Source: Ruania halotolerans (lineage in GTDB: Bacteria; Actinomycetota; Actinomycetes; Actinomycetales; Beutenbergiaceae). From it: 64,000 nt of DNA. Made by a program: the position numbers and the translations under genes. The DNA is taken from contig NZ_CP088017.1 of the NCBI RefSeq assembly GCF_021049285.1, forward strand, positions 3,049,380 through 3,113,379, written 5' to 3'. The notes under the pieces are model-generated. The model had not been told where the DNA came from, searched no databases, and saw only the letters and a list, made by a program, of their open reading frames with translations. Of the stretch, positions 36,645 to 46,791 are shown piece after piece (within the stretch, counting starts at the first letter, position 1; every line of letters begins with the position of its first letter).

Positions 36645-36664
36645 TTCTGACCATGCAGTCAGAA
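36645..36664. promoter_or_regulatory. Inverted repeat upstream of the STAS operon
   Basis: TTCTGAC (36645-36651) and GTCAGAA (36658-36664) form perfect 7-base arms with a 6-base spacer, about 45 bases before the first gene of the STAS operon. It may be an operator or the promoter's own dyad. Confidence 0.35.
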
Positions 36665-36710
36665 ACTAGCGTTGCCCCTGCCCCCGGCGACTGTGACCGA
36701 GGGAACTCCG

Positions 36711-37151
36711 ATGAGCAACGCAACTGTGCCGCCCGCTTCCAGCGAACTCGCACTACCGCTGACATGCCGGCACGGCGACCCCATTGAAGGCAACCCGGGC
36801 GCCGCCATCTGGGTGGCGATCGACGAGCACCCTGCCCGTGGCGAATGTCCTGACAATAGGACGATCATTGCTGCCGTGACCGCTTACCTCGGCGACCGTT
36901 TCCGGGAATCGCAATTGTACGACATGCCCCATGCGCTTCTGTTGCGCTGCAGAAATTCGCTCGATCGTACGATGGAAATGGCCGACGAAATTTCAAGGTA
37001 CGTTCGCTTCCTTGCTTATACCAGCGAGGGGTGCACATCCGATTCTCGAGTGCGCATTGCTGTTGCCGCAGCCGATGACACCATCGAGGATCTCTGCGAG
37101 CGCGCCCATGCCGCCGCTTGTATCCCCACCGAAGCATGGGAACTGAGATGA
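36711..37151 (+). CDS. Hypothetical partner of a STAS-domain protein
   Basis: ATG 36711 follows GAGGGA and gives 146 residues. It is soluble, with ALLLRCRNSLDRTMEMADEI as a central helix and an AVAAADDTIEDLCERAH stretch near the end. No ATPase or STAS motif is visible. The stop overlaps the STAS gene start as ATGA. It may be the partner of that protein, in the manner of an anti-sigma regulatory switch; this is inferred from the pairing only. Confidence 0.55.
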   Translation: MSNATVPPASSELALPLTCRHGDPIEGNPGAAIWVAIDEHPARGECPDNRTIIAAVTAYLGDRFRESQLYDMPHALLLRCRNSLDRTMEMADEISRYVRFLAYTSEGCTSDSRVRIAVAAADDTIEDLCERAHAAACIPTEAWELR

Positions 37152-37555
37152 CCAGTGCGGGATACGTGTGGGTGGCGACCGGAGAGAGCCACACGCTCCT
37201 TGTGCTGAAAGGCGAAATCGACCGCCAGATCGCTCCACAGTTGCACGAGGCCGTTGACATCGCTGCAAGCGCCGGTGTCCCGGTGTACATCGACGCACGC
37301 GACATCACCTTTTTCGATGCCTTCGGCATCGCCATTCTCGTCCGGCTCGCCGCCCGCACACCCGAGCGCCCGATGCTCATCGGAGCACCACCGATCGTCC
37401 GGTTCCTCCTTGAGGTTACCGCCGTCCGCGACCTCGTGGACACCTGCGAGAAGCACCATCTCCAGCAACCGGCGCTCAGCGACCATGGCCCTCTAGCTGC
37501 CGTTGACTCCACAGGGCAGCAAGCGGATGTAGACGCTCGCAGGCCCGCCAACTGA
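37148..37555 (+). CDS. STAS-domain anti-anti-sigma-like protein
   Basis: ATG 37148 gives 135 residues. The STAS fold is at about 8-105: LLVLKGEIDRQIAPQLHEAV, then VYIDARDITFFDAFGIAILV, where SpoIIAA-type proteins carry the phosphorylated serine after the Asp. Here the stretch is ARDITFFDAFG, with Thr/Phe-Phe and no serine at the usual place, so control by phosphorylation is doubtful. The last 30 residues are a disordered tail. The gene overlaps the upstream one by four bases. Confidence 0.7.
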   Translation: MTSAGYVWVATGESHTLLVLKGEIDRQIAPQLHEAVDIAASAGVPVYIDARDITFFDAFGIAILVRLAARTPERPMLIGAPPIVRFLLEVTAVRDLVDTCEKHHLQQPALSDHGPLAAVDSTGQQADVDARRPAN

Positions 37556-37668
37556 ACAGACAGGCGGTCCAGGCGTGCGCTGGCCCCTGCGCCCGAATGT
37601 GTGAGATCCCGCCGGGGTAATTGGCGTAGCGTAGACGAATACCCTTGGAGCCCGAGGAGACGACACAC

Positions 37669-38373
37669 ATGTATGACGGCGACCGGTTCGTCGAGGCGGC
37701 CATAGAACTGACGGAGAAACTGGTCCAGCCGCTCGAGATCAACGAAGCGCTCTTCGATCTCGCCGATCGCATCACCTCGGTCCTGGAACTTGCTGGAAGC
37801 GGCGTGGTGCTCATGATCGATTCCCGGGTGTGCGCCGCTACTGCGGTACCACCAGTGTTCCGGACATTGGAGACGTTCCAGGAAGAACACCAGGAGGGTC
37901 CCTGCGTGACGGCATGCCGCACAGGTGAGATACAAGCGGTCGCCGATCTTCGCACCGAGGAGCGATGGCCCGGATATCAAGCGGCCGCCGAGCAGGTGGG
38001 CGTCCGGGCGGTGGTCGGCGTACCGATGAAGCTCGCTGGCAACACCGTCGGCGCGATCAACCTGTACAGCACCTCCCCGCGCGACTGGCACGCGAGTGAC
38101 CTGAGCGCCGCTCGTGTGATGACGAATATTGCCGCCGGGTACCTCATTTCCGCTGCCGCGCTCGCGAGGCAGACCGAGATCTCGACCCAACTTCAACATG
38201 CCTTGGACAGCAGGGTCCTGATCGAACAGGCCAAGGGCGTACTCGCCGAGGCACTGGGCATCGAGGTGGATCGCGCCTATGAGCGGCTGCGCCACTATGC
38301 CCGCAGCCATGGCCGCAAGGCACACGACGTGGCTCGCGAGATCGTTGCAGGCGACCTGCAGCTATCGCTGTGA
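37669..38373 (+). CDS. GAF-ANTAR RNA-binding antiterminator
   Basis: ATG 37669 follows GAGGAG and gives 234 residues. A GAF sensor domain (about 20-155) contains EGPCVTACRTGEIQAVADLR. An ANTAR domain (about 170-228) has SRVLIEQAKGVLAEALGIEV and AYERLRHYARSHGRK. ANTAR proteins bind twin-hexaloop stem-loops in target RNAs and prevent termination. The ligand is unknown. No response regulator receiver domain is present, so signal input is through GAF. Confidence 0.85.
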   Translation: MYDGDRFVEAAIELTEKLVQPLEINEALFDLADRITSVLELAGSGVVLMIDSRVCAATAVPPVFRTLETFQEEHQEGPCVTACRTGEIQAVADLRTEERWPGYQAAAEQVGVRAVVGVPMKLAGNTVGAINLYSTSPRDWHASDLSAARVMTNIAAGYLISAAALARQTEISTQLQHALDSRVLIEQAKGVLAEALGIEVDRAYERLRHYARSHGRKAHDVAREIVAGDLQLSL

Positions 38374-38540
38374 TCGATGACCCTGCCCTCACATGCGAGC
38401 GGCCGGTCGAGGTCACCGCGCTCCCAGCCGGGCCGAGCTCACGGTCGGAGGAATGCGCCGTCAGGTCCACCCAGGGGATGACCCGGTAACCCACCCACGG
38501 CCAGACGCGCCAGCGACGCCTTCGCTCCTATCGTCGAGAT

Positions 38541-39316
<776 letters not shown>

Positions 39317-39317
<1 letters not shown>

Positions 39318-41908
39318 TGTGGAAACTCACCCTGCGCCAGATGCGCACGTCGGCAGGCCGGCTCGTCGCCGCCGGGATCGCGATCATGCTCGGCACGGCG
39401 TTCGTGGCCGCCAGCCTGCTTGCGACCGCCACGATGGAGCGCACTACCTATAACTCCGTCAGCTCGGCATATGCCGGTGCTGACCTTGTGCTCGTTGACC
39501 CCGGCGGCGGGCGCTCGGAGGGCGACCTTGCCGAGATCGCAGCGGTCGATGGCGTGGCCGCGGTCCATTCGATGGCGATGGCAGGCGCCGAACTGGGCAC
39601 GGAGGATCGACGTGAGTACGTGACGCTGGGCGCCGCCGCGCCCACCGAATCGTTGGAGTCGGCCGATCTGACCGAGGGTGAGATGCCGACGGCGGCCGGT
39701 CAGGTGGCGTTGACCACGGCCGTGGCGGATCGGCTGCAGGTGGGCATCGGAGACGAGATCACGTCCACCGTGGAGTACTGGATTGACGATCCGGATGCTC
39801 CCGACGGCGAAACGTCCGAGACCGAGTCCACCTCCCTGGAAGTGGTCGGGCTGCTGGACGAACCCGAGGCTTTCCTGTTCAACCGTGCCTCTGCCCTCCT
39901 GCAGGCCGACCAGATGAATGACCTGCTCGCCCTGACCTGGGCCGGTGAGCCAGCGCATTTCGAGATGTCCCTTGCTCTGGCCGACGGAGCGGATCTGGAA
40001 ACGGTGCGCACCGACGTCGAGGCTCTGTTCGGTGACGCAGTCCACGTGCGCACCGTGGAAGAGCAGGCGAAGATCACCACCGCCGAGCTCGCCGGCAACG
40101 AGCAGGTGATGACCATGCTCCTCCTGGCCTTCGCCACGGTTGCGCTCGCCGTGGCCGCTCTGGTGATCGCGAACACCTTCCAAGTGCTCATCGCCCAGCG
40201 CACCCGCACCCTGGCGCTGCTGCGATGTGTGGGTGCAGGCAAGGCTCAGGTACGCCGCTCAGTGCTCTTGGAGGCCGCCATCCTCGGCCTGATCGCCTCA
40301 GTGGCCGGCATTGCGCTCGGCAGCACACTGGTGGGAGTGGGGCTCGCGGTACTGGCCAACCTGAATCTCGATGTGCCGATCGATGCCGGGCTGGTGATCA
40401 CTCCAGCCGTGATGCTCGCGCCCCTGCTGACCGGCCTCCTGGTGACGATGCTCGCCGCGCTGGTCCCGGCACGGATGGCCACGCGAGTGGCACCGCTGGC
40501 GGCACTACGTCCGCTGGAGGGCGCATCCGCAGGGTCCGCGGGCCGGGCCCGAGCGGTCTTCACCGGCCTGCTGCTGGGGGGAGGCTTTGGACTGCTGGCC
40601 CTCGCCGTGGTGATCGGGCGCGCAGCGGACACCGAGTCGGACTCCACGCTCATGCTGGCACTGGGCCTCGGTCTACTCGGCGGCGTGGTGTCGCTGGTGG
40701 GCCTGCTGGTGGGGAGCGTGTTCGTGGTACCGCGGCTGATCAGGCTCGTCGGACGGCTCGTGGGCCGCGGGATCACCGGGAAGATCGCCATCGCCAACTC
40801 GGTGCGTAACCCGAAGCGCACAGCATCCACGGCCAGTGCTCTGCTCATCGGGGTAGCCCTGGTCACCATGATGAGCACAGGTGCGGCCACCGCTCGCGAG
40901 ACGCTCTCCGAGACGTTGGATGCCCGGTTCCCCGTGGACCTGAGCGTCGCCACGCCGGACTCGCTCTCTGATGTGCAGATCAGTGCCGTGCAGGACATGC
41001 CCGGTGTGAGGGACTCCATGCTGCTGGCTCGCACCGAGGTGGAAGCGACGAGTGCAAGTGGCGAGACTTCCTGGCTCACCGCGGCCGCCGTCAGCGATGG
41101 CGACCTTGCCGACGTGCTCCGCGATCCCGCAACGGCCCCCGTGGGTCCCGGCCGGGTTGTGGTGCCCAGTGACATGGCCTCCTGGTACGGCATCGAGGAC
41201 GGCGATGAACTCACCCTGGCAGGGCAGAGTGAATCCGGGGACGCGACGTCGGTGACCGTCACTGCGGCCGTGACCACCCTGGACGGGCAAGTCGCCCTGC
41301 TGGACCCGAGCACATTCGCCGAACTCGGTGAGGTACCGGCCGCATCGATGATGTGGGCGCGCTTCGCCGACGACGTGAATGAACGCGACCTGGTCCGCAC
41401 CGTGCAGTCCACCCTGACCGACCTCTCGGAGACAGTGGAGGGCTTGCAGCCCCCGGAAATCAGCGGCGCTGCCGTGGAGCGCGCCGGGTACGCGCAAGTC
41501 GTCGACACGCTACTGGCCGTGGTGCTGGGTCTGCTGGGTGTGTCCGTGGTGATCGCACTGGTGGGCGTGGCCAATACCCTCTCCCTCTCGGTGATCGAGC
41601 GGCGCAGGGAATCGGCCATGCTGAGGGCGCTCGGACTCACCAAGGCCCAGCTGCGCGGCATGCTTGCCGTTGAAGGCGTGCTGATGGCCGGCGCCGGCGC
41701 GATGATCGGTGCAGTGGCGGGATTGATCTACGGCTGGGCCGGCTCGTCGGTGCTACTTCAGTCAATCGGAGAGGTCCCCTTCCTGGTGCCGTGGCGGGAT
41801 CTGGCTGCGGTCGCAGGAGTGGCCTTGGTGGCTGGTTTGCTGGCGTCGGTGCTCCCGGCTCGCTCCGCCGTGCGCACCTCCCCCGTGGCCGCGCTCGGCG
41901 TGGACTAG
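39317..41908 (+). CDS. FtsX-family ABC permease
   Basis: The 863-residue permease has one N-terminal helix, a large outer domain rich in Asp and Glu (about 55-240), then three helices, a middle coupled-domain repeat and a second outer domain (about 545-720), then three further helices. It contains two FtsX domains (for example IANTFQVLIAQRTRTLALLR and GVANTLSLSVIERRRESAML). This is the duplicated design of MacB-like permeases in Gram-positive bacteria. It forms an exporter with the upstream ATPase. Confidence 0.9.
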
Positions 41909-41920
41909 GCCTCAGAACAG

Positions 41921-41960
41921 AACGCACCGGACCTGCGGTCAGCCGCGGGTCCGGTGCGTT
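41921..41960. terminator. Bidirectional terminator between FtsX and ROK genes
   Basis: AACGCACCGGACC (41921-41933) and its exact complement (41948-41960) form a perfect 13-base-pair stem with a 14-base loop. It lies 13 bases after the permease stop and 43 bases beyond the end of the convergent ROK gene. Confidence 0.75.
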
Positions 41961-42002
41961 CCACCGTGTCGCGCGGTCTCCTCGCATGACGACCCGGAGG
42001 CT

Positions 42003-43220
42003 TCAGCGACCAGCTGGCGAGAGGGTCCGTTCCAGAAACAGGCTGGCCGCGCCGATCGCGCCAACGTCATCGCCAAGGGTGGACGAGGTGATGCGGACAC
42101 CGTGGTCACCGCCACCGGCACGTAGGGCACGCTCAGATAACTCCGGCAACGCCAGGTTCTCGAGCAAGCCCCAGTACGGTCCGCCGATGATGATTCGGTG
42201 CGGATCGTGCACCCCGATCAACGTGCGGAGCGCCTCACCGAGCGCACGACCGTGCCGGGCGATCAGTTCACGAGCCTGCTCCTGGCCCGCCTGGCCGCGT
42301 GCGACGACTTCGGCGAGTGCGTCCGCAACCCGCGCCGTGGGGTCGCCGGGAATGAGACCCTGTTCCTGCGCAGAGCGCAGGATCGCTGAGGCGTCGGTGT
42401 ACAAGCCCAGGCACGCCCGCCGGCCGCACTGGCACTCGGGTCCGTCGAGGCCAGTCGGCAGGTGCCCGATCTCACCAGCCTGGGTGGTGCTGCCACGATG
42501 CACGACTCCCCCGCCGGCGACGGCAGAGCCGACACCGGCGCCGACGTAGATATAGAGGATGGTCTCGTCCGCCGGGAAGGCACCTGCCCACACTTCTGCG
42601 GTCAACGCGGCATTGGTGTCCTTGTCCAGGACGGCGGGAAGGCCGGTAGCCTCCACCAGGTGTTCAACAAGCGCCACGTGGCGCCAACCCGGTAGCCACG
42701 GCGGCTCGAGCAGGATGCCCGCCGCGGCGTCCATCCCCCCCGGTGCTGCGATGCCGATTCCGCTAAGTGCGCCCACCACGTCGCCCCCGTCAGCCGCCGT
42801 CCACCCCTGCCCGCGCAGCTCGTCCATCATCTGGGTCAGGGCCTCGGCGATCGCCGCGATGTCCTGCTGCGGGAGTTCAGTAGGCGCTCCGAGCGAGCGC
42901 TTGGCAACGACTTGGGCCAGGACGTCGACGATGACCACGGTGATGTGGGCCGGGTCCAGATGCACGCCGACCGTGAGCTGAGCGTGTGGGGCTATTCGCA
43001 GGATCGTAGACGGCTTACCGCGGCCGCTCACCCTGGTCCCGTGCGTGCCCACCAGCCCGCGTTCGATGAGCCGTCGGGTGATCTGGGAGACCGCTTGGCG
43101 GGATAGCCCGCTACGGCGGACGATCTCGGTCTGCGATATCCCCGCGGGTGTGCGGCGGATGGCCTGCAGGACCACCATCTCGTTGCGCACCCCGATATCG
43201 GGCATCGTCGATCCACGCAT
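42003..43220 (-). CDS. ROK-family transcriptional regulator
   Basis: The 405-residue protein starts with a winged helix (EIVRRSGLSRQAVSQITRRL), then a ROK sugar-kinase-like body. Family motifs are GVHLDPAHITVVIVDV, LDKDTNAALTAE, GAGVGSAVAGGGVVHRGSTTQ and CGRRACLGLYT of the zinc site. The catalytic Asp of kinases is in this region (LDKDTN), but many ROK repressors use the fold to sense sugars only. GGAG precedes ATG 43220. It is divergent from the sugar importer operon, which it likely represses until a sugar is bound. Confidence 0.88.
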   Translation of the reverse strand: MRGSTMPDIGVRNEMVVLQAIRRTPAGISQTEIVRRSGLSRQAVSQITRRLIERGLVGTHGTRVSGRGKPSTILRIAPHAQLTVGVHLDPAHITVVIVDVLAQVVAKRSLGAPTELPQQDIAAIAEALTQMMDELRGQGWTAADGGDVVGALSGIGIAAPGGMDAAAGILLEPPWLPGWRHVALVEHLVEATGLPAVLDKDTNAALTAEVWAGAFPADETILYIYVGAGVGSAVAGGGVVHRGSTTQAGEIGHLPTGLDGPECQCGRRACLGLYTDASAILRSAQEQGLIPGDPTARVADALAEVVARGQAGQEQARELIARHGRALGEALRTLIGVHDPHRIIIGGPYWGLLENLALPELSERALRAGGGDHGVRITSSTLGDDVGAIGAASLFLERTLSPAGR

Positions 43221-43307
43221 CTCAGTACTCCTCAGTTTTCACGAGGAGGCCAGTGTCTCGCCATTGCTTTATGTCCATCGGTATGAGTAATCTACCGGAC
43301 GTAGAGA

Positions 43308-43329
43308 CAGTGTGGTCTTCGCCACACTG
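43308..43329. promoter_or_regulatory. Dyad in the gap between ROK gene and sugar operon
   Basis: CAGTGTGG and CCACACTG flank a 6-base spacer and are exact complements. A second, shorter dyad (CGGTA and TACCG with nine bases between) lies about 20 bases upstream. One of them may be the ROK operator. Confidence 0.45.
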
Positions 43330-43424
43330 GCCGTGGCTCCAGGGGATCTGCGGCCGAACCCGGCTGCACTGTCCCGGCACCTGGCACACCGACGGCGGTG
43401 TGCCGCCATCGGAAGGGACAATCG

Positions 43425-44417
43425 ATGAGCGCCACCGGACTGAGCAGCACGAGCGCCCCCAGCATCGCGGAACCCCCGAGCACGGCAACGGAGCCCGCGA
43501 GCGGCCGGCGCCGCAGACGCGGAATGACCGCGACGAACAAACGCAATCTGAGGACGGGATTGCTGTTCATCTCACCGTGGATCGTCGGCGTCTTGGTGTT
43601 CATTCTCTACCCCGTCACCTACTCGATCGTCCTGAGCTTCACCCGCTATTCGGGGATGGATGCCCCAACGTGGGTCGGGGTGCAGAACTACATCACGGCG
43701 TTCACGGATCCCCTGGTCGCGAAGGCAACGAGCAACACCATCTTCTTCGCACTCATCGCCGTCCCCCTGGGCCTACTCGTCGCCCTCACCCTCGCGATCG
43801 CCATGAATCAGAATGTCCGCGAAGTTGCCCTGTACCGGACGATCTTCTATGCCCCGTCCCTGATCCCGGCATTCGCCATGTCGTTCATCTTCATCGTCTT
43901 CCTCAACCCACAGTTCGGGTTGTTCAACCAAGTGCTGAACTTGTTCGGCGGCCCGAACATCAACCTGCTGGGTGATCCCACGGGTGTGAAGATCGCGATC
44001 ATCCTCATGGCGCAGTTCGGCGCGGGGAATGCCGCGCTGATCTTCCTTGCCGGTCTGCGCAATATCCCGAAGACGATCTATGAGGCAGCGCGGGTGGACG
44101 GGGCAGGCCCGGGCCGCCAGTTCGTGGCGATTACCTTCCCGCTCCTGACCCCGGTGTTGCTGTTCAACCTGATCACCGGCGTCTCCGGAGCCCTCCAGGT
44201 GTTCACCGAGGCCTACATCGTCACCAATGGCACAGGAGATCCCGACGCGGGAGCCCTCTTCTACATGATGTATCTGTACAAGACGGCGTTCGGCTTCGCT
44301 GAGTTGGGATACGCCTCCGCCCTCGCCGTCCTACTGTTCCTGGCGGGCCTTGCCTTGGCGCTGATGATCTTCTGGCTCTCGCGCAGATTCGTGAACTACG
44401 ACGTGGAGGCGGCCTGA
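43425..44417 (+). CDS. Carbohydrate ABC transporter permease 1 (MalF type)
   Basis: ATG 43425 follows GGAAGGGA and gives 330 residues. After a Ser/Pro/Arg-rich cytoplasmic N-terminus, six membrane helices follow. The EAA loop (EAARVDGAGPGRQFVAIT) docks the ATPase. The gene overlaps permease 2 by one base. No ATPase gene is in the operon, so it likely shares a global MsiK-type ATPase. Confidence 0.9.
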   Translation: MSATGLSSTSAPSIAEPPSTATEPASGRRRRRGMTATNKRNLRTGLLFISPWIVGVLVFILYPVTYSIVLSFTRYSGMDAPTWVGVQNYITAFTDPLVAKATSNTIFFALIAVPLGLLVALTLAIAMNQNVREVALYRTIFYAPSLIPAFAMSFIFIVFLNPQFGLFNQVLNLFGGPNINLLGDPTGVKIAIILMAQFGAGNAALIFLAGLRNIPKTIYEAARVDGAGPGRQFVAITFPLLTPVLLFNLITGVSGALQVFTEAYIVTNGTGDPDAGALFYMMYLYKTAFGFAELGYASALAVLLFLAGLALALMIFWLSRRFVNYDVEAA

Positions 44418-45334
44418 TGACCAGCACTTTCACCCCCAAGACGAGCCTGTCAAGCCTGCAGGTCAGCCAGGACCGTGACGAGCTCAACCGTCGTGCCGAT
44501 GGAACCCGGCGCCCCTGGTATTCGACGCTCGCCGCCAGGGCCGTCATGGTCGCGCTGAGCGTCCTCTTCCTCCTCCCGCTGTACTGGATGAGCGTCTCCT
44601 CGTTGAAGTCCGACGAAGAGCTCGCGCAGTTCCCGCCGACGTTGATCCCCGAGACCTGGGAGTTCGGCAACTACGTCGACGCCGTCCTGGCCATGCCGTT
44701 CCTGACCTTCTTCGCGAACTCGGCCATCATCACCACATCGGTCGTGGTCCTGTCCGTCCTGTCGAACTTCGTGATCGCCTACAGCTTCGCGTGCATCGAC
44801 TGGCCAGGCCGGGACAAGCTCTTCTACGTCGTCATCGCCACCCTCTTCCTCCCCTTTCCTGTCACGCTCATCCCGATGTTCGACATGTGGGCCCGGCTGG
44901 GGCTGGTCAACACGTTGTTCCCACTGATCATCCCGGCCGCCTTCGGATCGGCTTTCTACATCTTTCTGCTACGGCAGTTCCTCAAGCAGATCCCGCAAGA
45001 CATGCTCAACGCTGCCCGGGTCGACGGCGCAAGCGAGTGGACCATCGTGTGGCGCCTGGCATTGCCGACCTCACGGCCCGCGCTGGTCACCGTGGCGATC
45101 TTCGCGGCGGTCGCTGCGTGGAACGACTTCATGGGCCCGCTGATCTACCTCCAGGACGAGAGCGTGCAGACGCTTTCCATCGGTCTGCAGACGTTCCGCT
45201 CGGTGAATGCTCAGGACGTCTCGTTCAACCAGCTGATGGCCGCATCGTTCCTTGTGATCTTGCCGTTGCTCCTCCTGTTCTTCATCTTCCAGCGGTACTT
45301 CATCCGCGGCATCACGATCGGAGGGTTCAAGTGA
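44417..45334 (+). CDS. Carbohydrate ABC transporter permease 2 (MalG type)
   Basis: The 305-residue protein has six helices and the EAA-like loop (NAARVDGASEWTIVWRLALP). The PLIYLQDESVQTLSIGLQTF segment is typical of MalG-type partners. Start and stop overlap neighbours by one base each (TGATG), so the three importer genes are tightly coupled. Confidence 0.9.
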   Translation: MTSTFTPKTSLSSLQVSQDRDELNRRADGTRRPWYSTLAARAVMVALSVLFLLPLYWMSVSSLKSDEELAQFPPTLIPETWEFGNYVDAVLAMPFLTFFANSAIITTSVVVLSVLSNFVIAYSFACIDWPGRDKLFYVVIATLFLPFPVTLIPMFDMWARLGLVNTLFPLIIPAAFGSAFYIFLLRQFLKQIPQDMLNAARVDGASEWTIVWRLALPTSRPALVTVAIFAAVAAWNDFMGPLIYLQDESVQTLSIGLQTFRSVNAQDVSFNQLMAASFLVILPLLLLFFIFQRYFIRGITIGGFK

Positions 45335-46713
45335 TGGACAGACGAGAGTTCCTTGTCGGCGCCGGCGTGGTCACCGCTGCCGCGTTCACCGCCAGCTCCT
45401 GCGCCAGGAGCGGTCCCACCGGCGATCATGTGATCCGCTACTGGGGCATGGGCGCCTCCGACACTGACAAGGACGAGGCGGTCCGCGAGGCGTTCCTGGC
45501 GACCGAGGAGGGCCAGGGGATGCAGATCGTCATCGACCAGGTGCCATCCAGCGGGGTCGCGGACATGAGCCAGATCATCACGGCCGTGCGCGGTGGCACC
45601 GCTCCGGACCTGTGGTGGATGGACCGGTTCAACGCCGTGCAGAATGCCTCGATCGGACTTCTCGAACCCATCGACCCGTTGATCGAGGAGTATGAGGACG
45701 TCTCCCCCGAGGAGTTCAAGAGGCAATGGATTCAGTTTGCCATCGACGAACTGACCTATGACGGCCAGACGTACGGACTGCCCACCTCGACGGATGCGCG
45801 CGGCCTGCTCTACAACGAAAACGTACTCCTCGAGTCCGGGATCGACCTGGACATGTTCGATCCAGAGCAGCATGTGATCACCTGGGACGAGCTACGCGAG
45901 GTGGCACGCCGAATCACTCAGGTCGACTCGCGCGGGAACTACGAACGCTTCGGCTTCGCACCGTGGATCGACGAAGGCTGGGCCTACACCTGGGGCTTCG
46001 GCCTGAACGCCCAGGTGTACGACAACGCGACCGCCACGATCACGCTCGACTCCCCGGAATGGGTCAGCGTCTTCGAGTTGTTCGCCGACTGGGCCGAGGA
46101 GTTTCCCTACGCCTCGGTCGATGCCTTCTATGCGACGTACCAGCCGCCAAACTCTCCTCCGAGCCAGTCGGCGCTGTTCAGCGGCAGACTCGGGATGACC
46201 ACGTCCGGGCCGTGGGCGATCCAGGGAAACGAGAAGTACGCCCCGGATCTGCCGCTCTCGTTCACCTGGCTGCCGGTGACGCACGCCGATGAGCCCTCGC
46301 GCACCTGGTCCGGCGGTCAATCCCTCGTCATCCCGAAGGGGGCAAACGTCACCAAGAACCTGTGGGAGTACCTCAAGTTCCACGCCGGCTACCCAGGGCA
46401 GTCCATCATCCAGCCGTTGCTGGGCAATCTGCCGACGAACCTGCGGGCCATCGAGGAAGACGCGTTCAACCCGAAGGCGGAACTGTTCCGCCAGATGCTG
46501 CCGAACTCCACTTCGCGGCCACCGCTGCCCGTCGGGTCCGCAGCCTGGGACGCCCTCGCCCGGACTCGTGGCTCCGTGGCGCTCGGATCGATGAGCCCCA
46601 CCGAGGCTGCCCAGTCGAACCAGGCGCTGATCGCTCCGAAGATGGAACTCTTCGCCGGTTACACGATGCCCGAGACCTACGGCACACCGAGCGAGGTGCC
46701 AGGGGCGCAGTAG
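45334..46713 (+). CDS. Tat-exported sugar-binding lipoprotein
   Basis: ATG 45334 gives 459 residues. The signal peptide has a twin-arginine RREFL near the N-terminus and a lipobox ending ASSC at about residue 23, so the protein is folded before export and then lipid-anchored. The mature part is a family 1 solute-binding protein (HVIRYWGMGASD, GGTAPDLWWMD, SALFSGRLGMTTSGPWAI). The sugar is unknown. Alternative longer frames upstream lie inside the permease gene and are shadows. Confidence 0.9.
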   Translation: MDRREFLVGAGVVTAAAFTASSCARSGPTGDHVIRYWGMGASDTDKDEAVREAFLATEEGQGMQIVIDQVPSSGVADMSQIITAVRGGTAPDLWWMDRFNAVQNASIGLLEPIDPLIEEYEDVSPEEFKRQWIQFAIDELTYDGQTYGLPTSTDARGLLYNENVLLESGIDLDMFDPEQHVITWDELREVARRITQVDSRGNYERFGFAPWIDEGWAYTWGFGLNAQVYDNATATITLDSPEWVSVFELFADWAEEFPYASVDAFYATYQPPNSPPSQSALFSGRLGMTTSGPWAIQGNEKYAPDLPLSFTWLPVTHADEPSRTWSGGQSLVIPKGANVTKNLWEYLKFHAGYPGQSIIQPLLGNLPTNLRAIEEDAFNPKAELFRQMLPNSTSRPPLPVGSAAWDALARTRGSVALGSMSPTEAAQSNQALIAPKMELFAGYTMPETYGTPSEVPGAQ

Positions 46714-46791
46714 ACGCCACGTGCATCAGCCGGACGCCCCTCCAGCACTCGACGACGACATCCCCGAGATCACGAATGAGGAATCCTCTCC

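Noticed and set aside
44791-45333. Extension of the sugar-binding lipoprotein upstream into permease 2
   Set aside because: The start at 45334 has the Tat signal and TGATG overlap; the longer frame is out of register with permease 2 and is a shadow.
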